47,573 bases of DNA from an uncultured Eubacteriales bacterium (GCA_900547295.1 URGK01000008.1:1-47573), one strand, 5' to 3'; shown: positions 15,129 through 22,798, counted from the first letter of the stretch. Notes: generated by a model from the sequence alone, not told the origin. Program-made: numbers and translations.

Positions 15129-16517
15129 TTATAAATTGAATTCTTTCTTAACGTCAGCGATTGATTCGTCAAGTGCCGCTAATACTCTGTCTATTGTTTC
15201 ATAGCTCTGAGTTGCAGGCGGTTCAATTCTTACTGTCTTAGCGTTTACTAATGTACCAGCAGTCATAACCTTTCTTGCGAATAATCCCTTAGTTACTTCG
15301 TAACCAACTTCTGCCTCTGGGAATTCCATGCAGATTAATAATCCAGCACCTCTGATGTCCTTAAGAACTGTAGGATATTTTTCCTGTAACTTAGCAAGGC
15401 CTTTCATGTAGTAGTCGCCTTTCTTAGCCATTTCGCCAGGAATATCGTTTTCAAGCATAAATCTGATAGTTGAGATAAATGCTGCGCAAGCAAGAGGGTT
15501 ACCACCAAATGTAGGTGATCCTAAGATCCATGGATTGTCAAACATCTTACCAGTTGTACCTGTGCCAACACCTGATTTTTCATAAGTCCAAGGTCTTGCA
15601 ATGATACCTGTGATAGGAACGATACCACCACTGCTGGCTTTACCGTAAGTCATGATATCAGGAGTAACTCCTTCGTGGTCGCATCTCCACATTGTTCCTG
15701 TTCTTCCCATACCGGTCTGGATTTCGTCGAAGATCAGGCAGCAGCCGTATTCGTCAGCGATTCTTCTTAACTCTTTGAGGTATCCTTCTGGTGGAATGAT
15801 AACTCCGCCTTCACCCTGGATAGGCTCTACGATGATAGCTGCAACTTTTTCGCCTACAGCGATTAAGTTCTTAACTGCTGCTTCTGTAGCTGCCGCATTA
15901 CCGTATTCTACGTGCTGAACCTGCTGAATCATAGGGATATAGTCTTCTCTGTAAGCAGCCTTACCGCCTAATGAGATAGCGCCCATTGATTTGCCGTGGA
16001 ATGCGTTTACAGTTGAGATGTACCATTTTCCGCCTGTAGCAAGTCTAGCAAGCTTTAATGCCATTTCGATAGCCTCTGCTCCACCGTTTGTGAAGAACGA
16101 GTACTGTAAGTCACCAGGAGTGATCATTGCTAAAATCTTAGCAAGGTAACCTCTTAACGGGTCAACTAATTCCTGTGAATGTAAGCAGTATCTGTCTAAC
16201 TGAGCTCTTACTGTCTTTTTGATTTCAGGGTTGCCGTGTCCGCAGGCAAAGATACCGAAGCCGCCTAAGCAGTCAATGAACTCTGTACCGTAAGCATCTC
16301 TGAATACTTCGCCTTCGTCTTCCCATTCTACGAATGCTGAGTCAGTTGATACTGATTTTCTGTATTCTAACCAGCCAGGGTTTACGTTTTCATTAAAGTT
16401 TGCGATTGATTCTTTAATGATAGCTTCTTTCTGAGCATCTGTTAAAGCGTCAGCTTCGATCATGCCAACAACTTTTTTAGCTTCTTCTAAAGCTAACTTC
16501 ATGTTTCTTTCAGTCAT
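15129..16517 (-). CDS. Class III aminotransferase, putrescine aminotransferase-like, copy 1
   Basis: This 462-residue PLP enzyme aligns along its length with E. coli putrescine aminotransferase (PatA/YgjG): 'NPGWLEYRKSV', 'EFIDCLGGFGIF', 'LHSQELVDPLRG', 'EPIQGEGGVIIPP', 'TFGGNPLACAA' and 'AGTLVNAKTVRIEPP'. The PLP phosphate and ring contacts include 'FDEIQTGMGRTG' (D264), and the Schiff-base lysine is K293 in 'YGKASSGG'. Other omega-amino acid or diamine substrates are possible. An AAAGGAG site precedes the ATG. It differs from copy 2 at only five residues (I33M, R444K, A447E, E451G, S452A going to copy 2), all near the ends. It has its own promoter and a 225-base leader. Confidence 0.85.
   Translation of the reverse strand: MTERNMKLALEEAKKVVGMIEADALTDAQKEAIIKESIANFNENVNPGWLEYRKSVSTDSAFVEWEDEGEVFRDAYGTEFIDCLGGFGIFACGHGNPEIKKTVRAQLDRYCLHSQELVDPLRGYLAKILAMITPGDLQYSFFTNGGAEAIEMALKLARLATGGKWYISTVNAFHGKSMGAISLGGKAAYREDYIPMIQQVQHVEYGNAAATEAAVKNLIAVGEKVAAIIVEPIQGEGGVIIPPEGYLKELRRIADEYGCCLIFDEIQTGMGRTGTMWRCDHEGVTPDIMTYGKASSGGIVPITGIIARPWTYEKSGVGTGTTGKMFDNPWILGSPTFGGNPLACAAFISTIRFMLENDIPGEMAKKGDYYMKGLAKLQEKYPTVLKDIRGAGLLICMEFPEAEVGYEVTKGLFARKVMTAGTLVNAKTVRIEPPATQSYETIDRVLAALDESIADVKKEFNL
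15259..16391. repeat. 1133-bp block identical to 17117-18249 (left copy)
   Basis: Line-by-line comparison shows no base difference between 15259-16391 and 17117-18249 (offset 1858). Both edges are sharp: at 15258/17116 and 16392/18250 the copies differ, and many synonymous and nonsynonymous differences follow on each side within the same genes. This is the footprint expected of gene conversion between the two aminotransferase genes. Confidence 0.85.
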
Positions 16518-16744
16518 TTTATCTTCTCCTTTTCCGATATGATAACACCTTTGGCCTAAAAGCCGATTGACTGTCAGCCTGTCCTTGTATTAATCGCATA
16601 AAAAACGGCCACACATTGATGTATGGTCTTAAACAGGTGATAAATAGTCTATCCTCTTTTAAGCTACAAATTAATGCCATATGCATTCCGTACGGTTTAA
16701 AACTGTATGTAATGTACGGCTTACATAAAAATTATTTAGTTACC
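16518..16744 (-). promoter_or_regulatory. Long structured leader of aminotransferase copy 1 with terminator-like hairpin
   Basis: Between the predicted transcription start (about 16744) and the ATG (16517) lie about 225 untranslated bases. They contain a CCGTAC/GTACGG stem (about 16689-16720) and, at 16626-16609, the stem CCATACA-TCAA-TGTGTGG followed by CCGTTTTTTAT, which resembles an intrinsic terminator. Such an arrangement suggests attenuation. It does not match a riboswitch class I recognise, and copy 2 has no equivalent. Confidence 0.45.
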
Positions 16745-16750
16745 TATTAA

Positions 16751-16779
16751 ATTATATCAATACTTATTTGGGCGGTCAA
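16751..16779 (-). promoter_or_regulatory. Sigma-A promoter for aminotransferase copy 1
   Basis: On the minus strand TTGACC (16779-16774), 17 bases, TATAAT (16756-16751). This is a near-consensus promoter. The DNA from 16780 to 16945 shows no other recognisable element. Confidence 0.75.
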
Positions 16780-16945
16780 GGAAAGTTTTGATTTTAGAAC
16801 ATTGTATAAAGATAGTAAGATTATTAGAGCAAAAAACTACTTTTTTTGAAATGCGTTCGCAAAGAAATACTGTTTTTTCAGCATAATTCTCCATATGTCT
16901 GCCATTTTCTTCAACCGCAAACTATGCCTTTTTTTCACAATTCCG

Positions 16946-16972
16946 AAAAAAAGGACCTCCGAAGAGGTCCTC
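16946..16972 (-). terminator. Terminator of aminotransferase copy 2
   Basis: On the minus strand GAGGACCTC-TTCG-GAGGTCC followed by TTTTTTT. It is a stable UUCG-capped stem, 14 bases beyond the stop at 16987. It insulates copy 2 from copy 1. Confidence 0.88.
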
Positions 16973-16986
16973 ATATATGTATCAGA

Positions 16987-18375
16987 TTAAAGATTGAATT
17001 CTTTCTTAACGTCAGCAATTGCTCCGTCAAGTGCTTCTAATACCTTATCAATTGTTTCATAGCTCTGAGTTGCAGGCGGTTCGATTCTTACTGTCTTAGC
17101 ATTTACTAATGTACCGGCAGTCATAACCTTTCTTGCGAATAATCCCTTAGTTACTTCGTAACCAACTTCTGCCTCTGGGAATTCCATGCAGATTAATAAT
17201 CCAGCACCTCTGATGTCCTTAAGAACTGTAGGATATTTTTCCTGTAACTTAGCAAGGCCTTTCATGTAGTAGTCGCCTTTCTTAGCCATTTCGCCAGGAA
17301 TATCGTTTTCAAGCATAAATCTGATAGTTGAGATAAATGCTGCGCAAGCAAGAGGGTTACCACCAAATGTAGGTGATCCTAAGATCCATGGATTGTCAAA
17401 CATCTTACCAGTTGTACCTGTGCCAACACCTGATTTTTCATAAGTCCAAGGTCTTGCAATGATACCTGTGATAGGAACGATACCACCACTGCTGGCTTTA
17501 CCGTAAGTCATGATATCAGGAGTAACTCCTTCGTGGTCGCATCTCCACATTGTTCCTGTTCTTCCCATACCGGTCTGGATTTCGTCGAAGATCAGGCAGC
17601 AGCCGTATTCGTCAGCGATTCTTCTTAACTCTTTGAGGTATCCTTCTGGTGGAATGATAACTCCGCCTTCACCCTGGATAGGCTCTACGATGATAGCTGC
17701 AACTTTTTCGCCTACAGCGATTAAGTTCTTAACTGCTGCTTCTGTAGCTGCCGCATTACCGTATTCTACGTGCTGAACCTGCTGAATCATAGGGATATAG
17801 TCTTCTCTGTAAGCAGCCTTACCGCCTAATGAGATAGCGCCCATTGATTTGCCGTGGAATGCGTTTACAGTTGAGATGTACCATTTTCCGCCTGTAGCAA
17901 GTCTAGCAAGCTTTAATGCCATTTCGATAGCCTCTGCTCCACCGTTTGTGAAGAACGAGTACTGTAAGTCACCAGGAGTGATCATTGCTAAAATCTTAGC
18001 AAGGTAACCTCTTAACGGGTCAACTAATTCCTGTGAATGTAAGCAGTATCTGTCTAACTGAGCTCTTACTGTCTTTTTGATTTCAGGGTTGCCGTGTCCG
18101 CAGGCAAAGATACCGAAGCCGCCTAAGCAGTCAATGAACTCTGTACCGTAAGCATCTCTGAATACTTCGCCTTCGTCTTCCCATTCTACGAATGCTGAGT
18201 CAGTTGATACTGATTTTCTGTATTCTAACCAGCCAGGGTTTACGTTTTCGTTGAAGTTTGCGATTGATTCTTTAATCATAGCCTCTTTCTGAGCATCTGT
18301 TAAAGCATCAGCTTCAATCATACCAACTACTTTTTTAGCTTCTTCTAAAGCTAACTTCATGTTTCTTTCAGTCAT
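16987..18375 (-). CDS. Class III aminotransferase, putrescine aminotransferase-like, copy 2
   Basis: This second copy has the same length and motifs as the gene at 15129 (D264 in 'FDEIQTG', PLP lysine K293 in 'GKASSGG'), with five substitutions confined to residue 33 and residues 444-452. The coding sequence is base-identical to copy 1 from 17117 to 18249. Its regulation differs: a promoter at 18441-18469, a short leader with a hexamer inverted repeat, and its own terminator. Same-strand tandem arrangement and different upstream regions suggest that dosage or conditional expression is what is selected. The substrate is inferred from similarity to PatA only. Confidence 0.85.
   Translation of the reverse strand: MTERNMKLALEEAKKVVGMIEADALTDAQKEAMIKESIANFNENVNPGWLEYRKSVSTDSAFVEWEDEGEVFRDAYGTEFIDCLGGFGIFACGHGNPEIKKTVRAQLDRYCLHSQELVDPLRGYLAKILAMITPGDLQYSFFTNGGAEAIEMALKLARLATGGKWYISTVNAFHGKSMGAISLGGKAAYREDYIPMIQQVQHVEYGNAAATEAAVKNLIAVGEKVAAIIVEPIQGEGGVIIPPEGYLKELRRIADEYGCCLIFDEIQTGMGRTGTMWRCDHEGVTPDIMTYGKASSGGIVPITGIIARPWTYEKSGVGTGTTGKMFDNPWILGSPTFGGNPLACAAFISTIRFMLENDIPGEMAKKGDYYMKGLAKLQEKYPTVLKDIRGAGLLICMEFPEAEVGYEVTKGLFARKVMTAGTLVNAKTVRIEPPATQSYETIDKVLEALDGAIADVKKEFNL
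17117..18249. repeat. 1133-bp block identical to 15259-16391 (right copy)
   Basis: This is the partner of the block at 15259-16391, lying entirely inside the second aminotransferase gene. The intergenic flanks of the two genes share no similarity, so the identity is limited to the coding centre and not to a duplicated transcription unit. Confidence 0.85.
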
Positions 18376-18406
18376 TTTACTATCTCCTTTTTTAATAATT
18401 GCGATT

Positions 18407-18469
18407 GCCGTCCGACGTCACGACGGCTACGTATAGGTAAATTATATAATTTTACTTCTGTGCGTGCAA
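18407..18469 (-). promoter_or_regulatory. Promoter and inverted repeat upstream of aminotransferase copy 2
   Basis: On the minus strand TTGCAC (18469-18464), 17 bases, TATAAT (18446-18441). About seven bases after the predicted start lies the inverted repeat GCCGTC-N9-GACGGC (18407-18427), with a GACGTC palindrome in its loop. It could be an operator or a leader hairpin; no regulator can be named. Confidence 0.6.
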
Positions 18470-18667
18470 TGAATTTTGACGGAATTGTGTGCAATTTTCT
18501 GTTTTTTTGAAACATTCTCGATTTATTTGCTTATCTATGAATATTCTCACTCACTTCATTGCTTTTTGCTGCACCTGTAACTATACTATGCCTGTCTTCA
18601 TATATATATGACATCTTTTCCCCTTATGTGCTATACTGATACAGGATAACGTACGGAGGTTAATATA

Positions 18668-19522
18668 ATGAAGTTCTATATAGCAGAGGCATTTGCCGAA
18701 AACATATTTGCAGGAAATCCTGCCGGAGTGGTAATAACAGACGGCGATTTTCCCGATGATAAAATATGCATAAGCACAGCGGCAGAGCTGAGATACTCGG
18801 AAACCGCATTCATAAAAAGAAACGGCCCATGCGATTTTACAATCAGGTATTTCACTCCTGTTTCAGAGGTTGACCTCTGCGGCCACGCTACCATCGCTTC
18901 GTTTTATGTGTTGAAGCATACCGGTATTACAGATGAGGGGAGCTTTACTGCCCACACAAAAGCAGGTAACCTTAATATTAATGTAAAGAATAATACGGTG
19001 ATGATGGATATGGCCCGCCCTGTTCACATTGCCACGATATCAGATAAAACAGAAATAAATAGACTTTATAAAATACTCGGAGCGGAGAATATACCGGAAT
19101 CCGGCATGCTTCCTATGATAATATCAACCGGGCTTCCCGATATTATCCTGCCGGTATCCGGCAGAGCGGAGCTTAACAGCCTTGCTCCCGATATGAAGGC
19201 TCTCTCCGCCCTGTCGGAAGAGTACAGCGTGGTGGGAGTTCACCCGTTTGCACCGGATACTTCAAGGGAAGTCACCGCATATGCCAGAGACTTTGCTCCT
19301 CTGTACGGAATTAATGAGGAGGCTGCAACAGGTACGGCAAGCGGCGCTCTCGCGTATTACCTTTATCTAAACAAACTTATAACCAAAGACACAGACCTGT
19401 GCTTTATTCAGGGCGAGGCAATGAACAGAGCCTCTAAGATAGCTACCCGTATCAGAAATGACGGCAGCATACAGGTAGGAGGCAGTGCAGCAGTCCTTGC
19501 CGAGGGTGAAATCCATATATAG
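18668..19522 (+). CDS. PhzF family isomerase/epimerase-like protein
   Basis: This belongs to the PhzF/diaminopimelate-epimerase fold family. The 284-residue length is typical. The conserved features are 'FAGNPAGVV' (about 14-22), the catalytic glutamate in 'YSETAFI' (about 43-49), 'VDLCGHATIAS' and the C-terminal 'EAATGTASGALAYYL'. Most members, including this one, lie outside phenazine loci and have unknown substrates. It has an ACGGAGG ribosome site and a candidate promoter ATGACA-N18-TATACT ending at 18637. It is convergent with the Ca2+/Na+ exchanger gene, six bases apart, with no terminator between them. Confidence 0.9.
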   Translation: MKFYIAEAFAENIFAGNPAGVVITDGDFPDDKICISTAAELRYSETAFIKRNGPCDFTIRYFTPVSEVDLCGHATIASFYVLKHTGITDEGSFTAHTKAGNLNINVKNNTVMMDMARPVHIATISDKTEINRLYKILGAENIPESGMLPMIISTGLPDIILPVSGRAELNSLAPDMKALSALSEEYSVVGVHPFAPDTSREVTAYARDFAPLYGINEEAATGTASGALAYYLYLNKLITKDTDLCFIQGEAMNRASKIATRIRNDGSIQVGGSAAVLAEGEIHI

Positions 19523-19528
19523 CGCCCG

Positions 19529-20458
19529 CTATATTGTGCACAGGTATATGAAATACAGCACGTAGCCTGCCAGCATGATAATGCCGCTGCCTCTTCGCAG
19601 CTCCCGGTTTCTGCAGGTTCCTATCCACAGCAGAATGCCACTCAGAATCGCAATCACCGTGTCTGTAACAAATTTCGGTTCAAAAGGCACAGCGCATATC
19701 AGAGAGGTTGTGCCTATTACAAACAGGATATTAAAGATATTGCTTCCCACTATATTTCCGATTGCAATTCCTACATTTCCTTTTCGGGCAGCTGTTACAG
19801 AAGTCACAAGCTCAGGCAGGGATGTCCCGAAAGCAACAATTGTAAGCCCTATAAATCTTTCGCTCATACCAAAGAAACGTGCGATTTCAGTGGCTCCTTC
19901 AACTGCAAAATCGCTGCCGGCCACAACCATGCCTCCGCCTATTGCCATAAGCAGAATACATTTCCACAGCGGAATATCCTTTGCTTCATCTGTTTCCTGC
20001 ACCAGCCCCTTTTTTGACATTACAAACAGATAGATAAGAAAAGCAATAAAGCAGATCCATAAAACAATACCCTCTGCCAATGTTATTTCAGCTCCTGTAA
20101 TACCGAAAATCATAAAAAGCACTGTAATCCCTGTCATAAACGGAATTTCATATATTAATGTTGATTTCTGAATTGCGACGTTTGTAATAACAGCTGTTAT
20201 TCCAAGAATTATAAGTATATTAAGAATATTGCTTCCGACAATGTTGCCTACGGATATTCCCGCATTATCTGCCAGAGCCGCCTGAATGCTTACGGCAGCT
20301 TCCGGCATGCTGGTTCCCATAGCCACAATTGTAAGTCCTATTATCAGTTGGGGAACACCAATGTTTTTGGCAATACTTGCCGCGCCTTCAACAAACCAGT
20401 CGGCTCCCTTTACCAGAAGCACAAACCCTGCTATAAGCATAATTACCTGTAAAATCAT
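19529..20458 (-). CDS. CaCA-family calcium/sodium (cation/proton) antiporter, YrbG-like
   Basis: This is a membrane exchanger of the Ca2+:cation antiporter family with about ten transmembrane segments. The two inverted alpha-repeats are clear: 'GTSMPEAAVSIQAALADNAG' with 'VGNIVGSNILNIL' in the first half, and 'GTSLPELVTSVTAARKGNVG' with 'IGNIVGSNIFNILFVIG' in the second. The acidic residue of GTSxPE coordinates the cation. 309 residues, normal length. The gene is controlled by a yybP-ykoY riboswitch directly upstream, which points to Mn2+ (or Ca2+/Mn2+) export in this organism. Confidence 0.93.
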   Translation of the reverse strand: MILQVIMLIAGFVLLVKGADWFVEGAASIAKNIGVPQLIIGLTIVAMGTSMPEAAVSIQAALADNAGISVGNIVGSNILNILIILGITAVITNVAIQKSTLIYEIPFMTGITVLFMIFGITGAEITLAEGIVLWICFIAFLIYLFVMSKKGLVQETDEAKDIPLWKCILLMAIGGGMVVAGSDFAVEGATEIARFFGMSERFIGLTIVAFGTSLPELVTSVTAARKGNVGIAIGNIVGSNIFNILFVIGTTSLICAVPFEPKFVTDTVIAILSGILLWIGTCRNRELRRGSGIIMLAGYVLYFIYLCTI

Positions 20459-20493
20459 ATTTCAAATCCTTTCTTTCCTGATTATGCCGACAA

Positions 20494-20532
20494 ACAAAAA
20501 GAGACTCCTACTGCATATACAGTAAAAGTCTC
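20494..20532 (-). terminator. Riboswitch expression-platform terminator of the antiporter gene
   Basis: On the minus strand GAGACTTTTACTG-TATA-TGCAGTAGGAGTCTC is followed by TTTTTGTTTG. The left arm is the 3' strand of the aptamer's closing stem (AGCGAGACTTTT), so ligand-stabilized aptamer and terminator exclude each other. Confidence 0.85.
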
Positions 20533-20618
20533 GCTGTTTAATCACGCTCCGAGCTGCTATCTCTAACAGCTGTACTGACGAAGAAGTGAACACTGACGGC
20601 CAGCTACTCCCTTTTATC
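20521..20618 (-). ncRNA. yybP-ykoY (manganese) riboswitch
   Basis: On the minus strand the element begins AAAAGGGAGTAGCTGGCCGTCA and ends AGCGAGACTTTTACTG. These are the conserved 5' and 3' strands of the yybP-ykoY class, including GGGAGUAG and GCGAGACUUU. The class binds Mn2+ and usually turns on metal exporters (MntP, P-type ATPases). The terminator overlapping its 3' strand implies that metal binding permits transcription of the downstream CaCA exchanger. Confidence 0.88.
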
Positions 20619-20688
20619 TCCCGCTATTCTATCAGATTTCCTGTTTCCAATCAACAGGTTTGATTGCTTTTTTTAGTCTTTAATAAAA

Positions 20689-20727
20689 TAACATCTCAAA
20701 GATATTAATTCATCAGTGAGATGTTAC
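20689..20727 (-). terminator. Terminator after the zinc-ribbon protein gene
   Basis: On the minus strand GTAACATCTCA and TGAGATGTTAT form a 9-11 bp stem with an 18-base loop, followed by TTTATT. It lies 11 bases beyond the stop at 20738. Confidence 0.6.
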
Positions 20728-20737
20728 TTCTTGTCTG

Positions 20738-21289
20738 CTATTTTATGTAATCAATATCAATAGAATAACCTATTATTTCTCCGACATTTGTTACTTTGCC
20801 TCCTACCGTAACGTCGTCACCTGTGCTCAACTCTTTTACCTCGTCAAGCTGTTCATCCGATTCGATATAACACATAATTCCAACCAGATCCCACTCATCA
20901 TCAGGGTCTGTCAAAGAAATATACTTGCCGTCAGAATCGATGACACTCAACTTACCCGTTATTTCTATATACTGTTCTTCATATTTATCTTTAGCTGATG
21001 CTGCATTATTCTCTAGCTCCTTATCCATTGTTCCAATATCACACTTTTTATATTCAATAGTTTCTTCTTCAACCTGTTTGTTTCCTGTAGTGTCTGATTT
21101 GGCCTTTTCATCGTTTCCTGATAATGCTCCTATAATAATAAATACTGCAATAATGCATAATAATATAAACCAAACTCTCTTATACACAGGTTTTTTATTT
21201 TTCGCACCACATTGAGGACAGTTCTTTGCACTTTTTGCTATTTCCGCACCACAGCTTTTACACTGTTTTAATTTTGATTTATGTTTCAT
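20738..21289 (-). CDS. Zinc-ribbon membrane protein with extracytoplasmic OB-like domain
   Basis: This 183-residue protein has an N-terminal zinc ribbon (CKSCGAEIAKSAKNCPQCG, C10/C13/C24/C27), one transmembrane helix (about 38-58, 'VWFILLCIIAVFIIIGAL'), a low-complexity linker and a C-terminal domain (about 80-183). In that domain 'YIEITGKLSVIDSDGKYISL', 'VGIMCYI' and 'GDDVTVGGKVT' are typical of the tRNA_anti-like OB fold. Function is unknown. It is followed on the transcript by a hairpin. The short protein gene upstream on the same strand ends 19 bases before its start, and the two may have formed an operon. Confidence 0.75.
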   Translation of the reverse strand: MKHKSKLKQCKSCGAEIAKSAKNCPQCGAKNKKPVYKRVWFILLCIIAVFIIIGALSGNDEKAKSDTTGNKQVEEETIEYKKCDIGTMDKELENNAASAKDKYEEQYIEITGKLSVIDSDGKYISLTDPDDEWDLVGIMCYIESDEQLDEVKELSTGDDVTVGGKVTNVGEIIGYSIDIDYIK

Positions 21290-21307
21290 ACTCGTTCACC
21301 AGATTCT

Positions 21308-21802
21308 CTAAATACTATATTTAATCCAATACTGACTAAATCCTTTAGTATAAATATAGTTGCTGAATGATTTCAAGTCGTCCGGTACATATGCACAGAA
21401 GTACATAATATCTTCAGCACCATTATATAATGACAAATCAAATCTATCATTTTTACTTAAATAAACACTATCAAAATCATCTATGCCTTTATTACACGCA
21501 CCATTGTAATTTCCATACGGACTAATTACATTGTCTCCTGATAACGCATGCTCGTCAAATCCACTTATTGCCTTTACGTCATATTTTAGCAGAAGCAAAT
21601 CTGTTCCCGCCTCTTTTCTCTCATATGTATATTCTTCATATGAGTTCCATTCTCCGAGTTCTTTAAGCTTTGAAATCGCCTCAGCCCCTCTATATTTTTC
21701 TGTCACTTTAAAATACATTTTGCCAGAATAAGTAGTCACTGTTACTCCTGTTTCCGGATTTGCAGGGTTTTGTCTTGAACCATCTGCATATTTTACTGTC
21801 AC
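21308..21802 (-). pseudogene. Hypothetical protein, N-terminally truncated
   Basis: The frame is open upstream to a stop at about 21842 and its only early start is a GTG (21802) with no ribosome site. I do not recognise the family. It is hydrophilic and rich in Tyr, Asp and Lys, with 'SGKMYFKVTEKYRGAEAISK' near its start and 'FCAYVPDDLKSFSNYIYT' near its end, and has no signal peptide or membrane helix. The missing N-terminus probably carried one. It sits back to back with an HTH gene that also lacks its start, so both seem to have been cut by one deletion. Confidence 0.5.
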
Positions 21803-22041
21803 CGTACAGCAGATATTCCAAAGAACAGCTTTCTCTGACTGTCAGAAAAAACATACGCAAATATCGGCTTATGCGAAAGTATACGCTTCAGGAGCTTGCC
21901 GATTTAACAGGACTGACTCACGGCTATGTTCGTGACCTTGAATGCCTTACAATCGATAAGACTCCGCTTCTTGAAACCATAGGCAAATTTGCAGATGCCT
22001 TAGAAATTGACATAAGGCAGCTTTTCGATGAAATAAACTGA
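21760..22041 (+). pseudogene. XRE-family HTH regulator, 5' end missing
   Basis: From about 21808 the frame reads as a complete Cro/C1-type helix-turn-helix: 'LSLTVRKNIRKYRLMRKYTL', 'QELADLTGLTHGYVRDLE', then 'LETIGKFADALEIDIRQLFD'. The only in-frame start is a TTG at 21760 with no ribosome site, and the codons before about 21808 are the reverse strand of the neighbouring truncated gene. The original ATG and promoter are therefore probably lost. The DNA-binding domain itself is intact; expression would need readthrough from elsewhere. A hairpin terminator follows at 22056. Confidence 0.6.
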
Positions 22042-22054
22042 ACAGATTTATTAC

Positions 22055-22086
22055 TGCCGGCAGCCCCTGCCTGCTGTTTTTTCACT
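22055..22086 (+). terminator. Terminator after the HTH gene
   Basis: GGCAG-CCC-CTGCC stem within GCCGGCAGCCCCTGCCTGC, followed by TGTTTTTT. It isolates the hydrogenase operon from upstream transcription. Confidence 0.6.
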
Positions 22087-22212
22087 TTTTTAATGCATTT
22101 CTTCGCACTCTACAGCATATTTGTTATTTCAGCCCTCAATGTAACCGGTTCAATTTCCTAAATACTGGCTTTTTTCCGATTTGTTTGTCTATTTTGTGAT
22201 TTTTAGAGTATT

Positions 22213-22253
22213 CACTTGCTGTATACAGTATCCATCTGTTAAAATTTTATCAT
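22213..22253 (+). promoter_or_regulatory. Promoter and Rex-like operator of hydrogenase operon 1
   Basis: TTGCTG (about 22216-22221), 18 bases, TAAAAT (22240-22245). The -10 lies inside CTGTTAAAATTTTATCAT (22236-22253), which matches 11 of the 14 specified bases of the Rex consensus TTGTTAA-N4-TTAACAA. A perfect palindrome CTGTATACAG (22219-22228) overlaps the spacer. Rex senses NADH/NAD+ and commonly controls hydrogenase and fermentation genes in clostridia. Confidence 0.45.
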
Positions 22254-22300
22254 AAGTAGTAGTAATTATTTATTTTTGTAATCAGAAAGGAGTCTACTCC

Positions 22301-22798
22301 ATGACATCAAACTGCACAGGATGTTCAAAAGAAATGGAAAAGAAACTTCAGGAGATAATCGCAAAATACAGGGATACCCGCGGAGCGCTGATTCAGGTGC
22401 TCCACGAGGCTCAGGATGTTTACGGCTATCTACCTCTGGAGGTTCAGCTCAAAATCTCAGAGGGTCTTAATATCCCTCTTGCAGAAGTTTACGGTGTTGT
22501 AAGCTTCTACACACAGTTCACAACAAACCCAAAAGGTAAATACAGAGTAAGTGTCTGTATGGGTACGGCCTGCTACGTCAAGGGCTCTCAGGAGATACTC
22601 GACAAATTTAAGGAAAAACTCAGCATCGACGTCGGCGAATGTACGGAAGACGGTCTGTTTTCACTTGATGCCTGCCGCTGCATAGGCGCCTGCGGACTTG
22701 CGCCCGTTGTAACCGTAAATGATGACGTTTACGGTAAGCTCAATGCCGATATGGTTGAAGATATTCTTAAGAAATATGAAGAGGAGGCAGGTCAGTGA
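22301..22798 (+). CDS. hydC: NADH-dependent [FeFe]-hydrogenase subunit HydC (NuoE-like), set 1
   Basis: This thioredoxin-fold [2Fe-2S] subunit of the trimeric bifurcating hydrogenase is homologous to NuoE. Cluster ligands are C86 and C91 ('SVCMGTACYVKGS') and C127 and C131 ('CRCIGACGLAP'). 165 residues. Another Cys pair at the N-terminus (C5, C8) is shared with the second copy. It starts with an AAAGGAG-type site at the head of the operon, and its TGA overlaps the GTG start of hydB. The product is cytoplasmic and transfers electrons within the HydABC complex. Confidence 0.93.
   Translation: MTSNCTGCSKEMEKKLQEIIAKYRDTRGALIQVLHEAQDVYGYLPLEVQLKISEGLNIPLAEVYGVVSFYTQFTTNPKGKYRVSVCMGTACYVKGSQEILDKFKEKLSIDVGECTEDGLFSLDACRCIGACGLAPVVTVNDDVYGKLNADMVEDILKKYEEEAGQ

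Noticed and set aside
16846..17040. Small plus-strand frame between the two aminotransferases
   Set aside because: It has no ribosome site, reads through the terminator of copy 2 and into its antisense end.
15652..17776. Two identical 88-codon plus-strand frames inside the aminotransferase genes
   Set aside because: They are antisense shadows; their identity only reflects the identity of the two aminotransferase genes.
21289..21308. Toxin-antitoxin pair made of the zinc-ribbon and truncated protein genes
   Set aside because: Neither has a toxin or antitoxin signature; the zinc-ribbon protein is membrane-anchored and the other is truncated.
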